This document shows, piece after piece, positions 61,957 to 64,000 of a DNA stretch of 64,000 nucleotides. The notes under the pieces are model-generated. The model saw nothing but the letters and a program-made list of their open reading frames with translations, searched no databases and was not told the origin of the DNA. Within the stretch, counting starts at the first letter, position 1; each line of letters starts with the position of its first letter. Origin of the DNA: an uncultured Duncaniella sp. (lineage in GTDB: Bacteria > Bacteroidota > Bacteroidia > Bacteroidales > Muribaculaceae); NCBI GenBank assembly GCA_910578615.1, contig CAJTRI010000014.1:28156-92155 (forward strand). Direction: 5' to 3'. A program made the position numbers and the translations under genes.

Positions 61957-62279
61957 AAAATAGGATATTATACCTGATTCTGGGAATCTTTCTGTTATCA
62001 TTTTTGCCGTCATGTGGCAATGATCCGGGTGGAAGTCCTGTAAAAGTTTCATCAAGAGTCAGAGACCATGAGGCATATTCACTTGGAGAGCAACATGCTG
62101 CCGTGATATTAAAGGTGTCTGATAACGAGTCGGCCGTGCAGGAGAAGCTTCTTGATGTCAGGGCGCGGATTACGAATATCAGTGTGAGGCTTGGTGCCCA
62201 GTCGGCCGCAGACTATGAAAGAGGGTTCATAAATTATATCAAGGAGAATAACGATTCAATTGCAGGAGTCCTTTTCTGA
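61953..62279 (+). CDS. Small lipoprotein of unknown function
   Basis: The 108-residue protein has a lipoprotein signal: M-K-N-R-I-L, hydrophobic run, lipobox L-P-S-C with Cys21. The mature 88 residues are mostly helical, with R-V-R-D-H-E and A-A-D-Y-E-R-G-F. I recognise no family. Its start overlaps the exonuclease stop (ATGA), so it is translated from the porQ-cmk-ispH-exonuclease operon. The next gene has its own promoter. Confidence 0.75.
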   Translation: MKNRILYLILGIFLLSFLPSCGNDPGGSPVKVSSRVRDHEAYSLGEQHAAVILKVSDNESAVQEKLLDVRARITNISVRLGAQSAADYERGFINYIKENNDSIAGVLF

Positions 62280-62305
62280 AATTTTCCTAATTCGGCATAG
62301 TATTT

Positions 62306-62336
62306 TTGGTTTTGATTGCAAAAGTTATTACTTTTG
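62306..62336 (+). promoter_or_regulatory. thrC promoter
   Basis: TTGG (62306-62309), 19 nt, TACTTTTG (62329-62336). The transcript start near 62343 leaves a leader of about 15 nt to the ATG at 62358. This rules out the upstream in-frame start. Confidence 0.6.
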
Positions 62337-62357
62337 TCTAAACAGCTCTTAATCCAA

Positions 62358-63665
62358 ATGCGATTTTATAGCACAAATAGACAATGCCGGATGGTCTCAC
62401 TCGGAGAAGCCGTCATGACGGGGCTTGCTCCTGATGGTGGTCTGTTTATGCCTGAACATATTCCGGTTATCCCCCGTGCCTTCTTCAATAATATTGGAGA
62501 AATGAATATTAGGGAGATTGCCTATGTCGTAGCTGACCTTATGCTTGGCGATGATATAGACTCGTCTGAAATCCAGCGTATGGTCAATGAGACGTTCACA
62601 TTCGAAGTGCCGCTTGTTGAGGTTCATGATTCGGTATATGCTCTTGAATTGTTTCATGGCCCTACGCACGCGTTTAAGGACGTAGGTGCAAGATTCCTTG
62701 CCAGAATAATAGGACATTACGGATGTATGTCTGACAACAGGAATGTCAAGGTCATTGTAGCCACGTCTGGTGACTCAGGAGCAGCCGTGGCCAACGGTTT
62801 TCTGGATGTTCCCGGAGTGGATGTTTATATTCTCTATCCGCAGGGCTGTCTGACCCAATTGCAGAGGGCAGGATTGTCAATATCGGATTCCAATATCCAT
62901 CCTGTGGAAGTTCTGGGAACTTTTGATGACTGCCAACGTATGGTCAAGGAGGTCTTTATGGACAGGGATCTATGTAGAGAGACATTGCTTACTTCGGCCA
63001 ATTCCATCAACATCTGTCGGTTATTGCCTCAGATGTTCTACTTTTTTCATGGATATGCATCGCTGGTTCATTCTGACAGGAGCAATCGCCCCGTTGTAAT
63101 GTCCGTGCCGTGTGGAAATCTTGGGAATCTTACCGCAGGACTTCTGGCAAGAAAGATGGGACTACCTGTGGACAGATTCGTAATAGCAAATAACAGGAAT
63201 GATGTCACAGCCGAATATCTCAGAACGGGACTTTTTAAACCTACACGTGCGATTCGTACAGTGGCATGTGCCATGGATGTCGGCAATCCGTCGAATATGT
63301 CAAGGATTCTCGATTTGTTTAAAGGGGATTACTCTGAGATAAGCGGGGTTCTACGAGGTTACTCGTTTTCTGACATGGAGATTATAAATGCAATTTCCGA
63401 GACTCACTTTTCTGACAGATACTTGCTTGACCCTCATGGAGCTACTGCATTTATGGCATTGAAAAAAGATCTCGGAGAAGGAGAAAGAGGAGTCTTCCTT
63501 GCAACGGCCCATCCGTCTAAATTCTCTAAGGTCGTTACGATGGCCACTGGTGTCAAATTGGACAGTATGGCAAATGCCACTTCTGTAAAAATTCATCATC
63601 CAAGGATCTCAGCATCTTCCGATGCTCTGAAAAAATTACTCGTCAGCCTGCCAGGTCAGGTATGA
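62358..63665 (+). CDS. thrC: Threonine synthase
   Basis: The 436-residue PLP enzyme converts O-phosphohomoserine to threonine. PLP-binding Lys107 lies in G-P-T-H-A-F-K-D-V-G. T-S-G-D-S-G-A-A-V contacts the cofactor phosphate, and the N-terminal F-Y-S-T-N and G-L-A-P-D-G-G-L-F are family marks. The start at 62358 follows the promoter and matches homologues. thrA and thrB are not in the window before the end. A leader peptide rich in Thr or Ile is not visible in the short leader. Confidence 0.95.
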   Translation: MRFYSTNRQCRMVSLGEAVMTGLAPDGGLFMPEHIPVIPRAFFNNIGEMNIREIAYVVADLMLGDDIDSSEIQRMVNETFTFEVPLVEVHDSVYALELFHGPTHAFKDVGARFLARIIGHYGCMSDNRNVKVIVATSGDSGAAVANGFLDVPGVDVYILYPQGCLTQLQRAGLSISDSNIHPVEVLGTFDDCQRMVKEVFMDRDLCRETLLTSANSINICRLLPQMFYFFHGYASLVHSDRSNRPVVMSVPCGNLGNLTAGLLARKMGLPVDRFVIANNRNDVTAEYLRTGLFKPTRAIRTVACAMDVGNPSNMSRILDLFKGDYSEISGVLRGYSFSDMEIINAISETHFSDRYLLDPHGATAFMALKKDLGEGERGVFLATAHPSKFSKVVTMATGVKLDSMANATSVKIHHPRISASSDALKKLLVSLPGQV

Positions 63666-63697
63666 CACAGTCATTAATATAAGTTATAGATTTTACT

Positions 63698-64000
63698 ATG
63701 GCAGCAAACAAACGTCTCCTTAAAAAGGAAATCCGCACCATATGCGGCTCTCTTGCCGGCGAATGTGTGATCGCAAAACTCACAATACCCGGCGTAAATC
63801 ATGAAGATTTCAATAAGATTATCTATGAACTCGCAGACCTCCAAGACTCAGCAATTAGTCTGATAAGCGTGTCGTTTCCGCAGTCTGCATCTGCATTTGA
63901 CGGCATAAAGGCATACAAGGATGCTCGTCGCAAATATTTCAAAGAGTCTTTCAACAGACTTAAATCAATCTTCAATAATCGTGTGGACGAGATTGTAAAG
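63698..64000 (+). CDS. Unknown protein, 3' end outside the window
   Basis: An ATG at 63698 opens a frame of 101 codons with no stop before the window ends. It begins M-A-A-N-K-R-L-L-K-K-E-I-R-T-I-C-G. The composition is that of a real cytosolic protein: charged, helical, no signal peptide. I do not recognise its family. It lies 32 nt after the thrC stop on the same strand. The absence of a clear terminator between suggests possible co-transcription. Confidence 0.7.
   Translation, partial: MAANKRLLKKEIRTICGSLAGECVIAKLTIPGVNHEDFNKIIYELADLQDSAISLISVSFPQSASAFDGIKAYKDARRKYFKESFNRLKSIFNNRVDEIVK

Noticed and set aside
1..64000. tRNA or rRNA genes and insertion sequences
   Set aside because: No cloverleaf with a T-loop GTTCRA pattern, no conserved rRNA segment and no transposase-like protein were noticed by eye. 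A covariance-model or transposase search could still find something short.

Overview
The window looks like a chromosomal segment of a gut Bacteroidales (phylum Bacteroidota). The evidence is promoters of the form TTTG/TTGG, 19-20 nt, TAnnTTTG in front of many genes, together with XusABC-like xenosiderophore genes, PorQ of the type IX secretion apparatus, CdaA next to FolP, a Bacteroidota-type alpha-2-macroglobulin, DUF4286 and DUF6377 proteins and the short CstA form. A Muribaculaceae-like member of the order is my best guess. That is an inference from overall feel, not a measurement.

Positions 1 to about 4400 are the right end of an integrated mobile element. It is AT-rich. It has a divergent promoter region with paired palindromic operators and a rightward operon: membrane protein, S24-type repressor, exported protein, decayed copy of the repressor tail, lipoprotein. 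A terminator and a leftward tyrosine recombinase follow. The recombinase abuts a 5'-truncated Crp/Fnr-type regulator, which marks the probable integration site. I read the exported proteins behind the repressor as candidate superinfection-exclusion or lysogenic-conversion cargo.

Positions 4.8-17.1 kb are accessory chromosome. They hold an outer-membrane barrel receptor, a GNAT acetyltransferase, a zinc alcohol dehydrogenase and a xusABC-like iron-siderophore operon. That operon diverges from a regulator fusing a hemerythrin-like four-helix domain to a LuxR helix-turn-helix. Next is a tightly overlapping three-gene operon: a small unknown protein, an IbrA-like PAPS-reductase-family PP-loop enzyme and an IbrB-like ParB-domain protein.

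Positions 17.2-45.7 kb are mostly housekeeping: uvrA, htpG, folD, ffh, panC-panD, an ECF sigma factor with its anti-sigma-like and Spy-like partners, a giant alpha-2-macroglobulin without a visible thioester motif, a glycosyltransferase, mtaB, an Lrp-type regulator, lptD, tpiA-SPOR-folE, purT and a DUF6377 signalling protein. Two long intergenic regions (40389-40842 and 45742-46188) each contain a promoter followed by a terminator and no convincing gene. They are candidate small RNAs, and the second may be an attenuator leader of folP.

Positions 46.2-64 kb are dense forward housekeeping clusters: folP-dacA, gyrB, rnr, a polyprenyl synthase, tatD, an NlpC/P60 hydrolase, cstA, DUF4286, ruvC, then porQ-cmk-ispH-exonuclease-lipoprotein and thrC. 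Two reverse genes, a glycosyltransferase and a TonB C-terminal protein, interrupt them. The last gene runs off the window. I saw no rRNA, tRNA, CRISPR array or insertion sequence.
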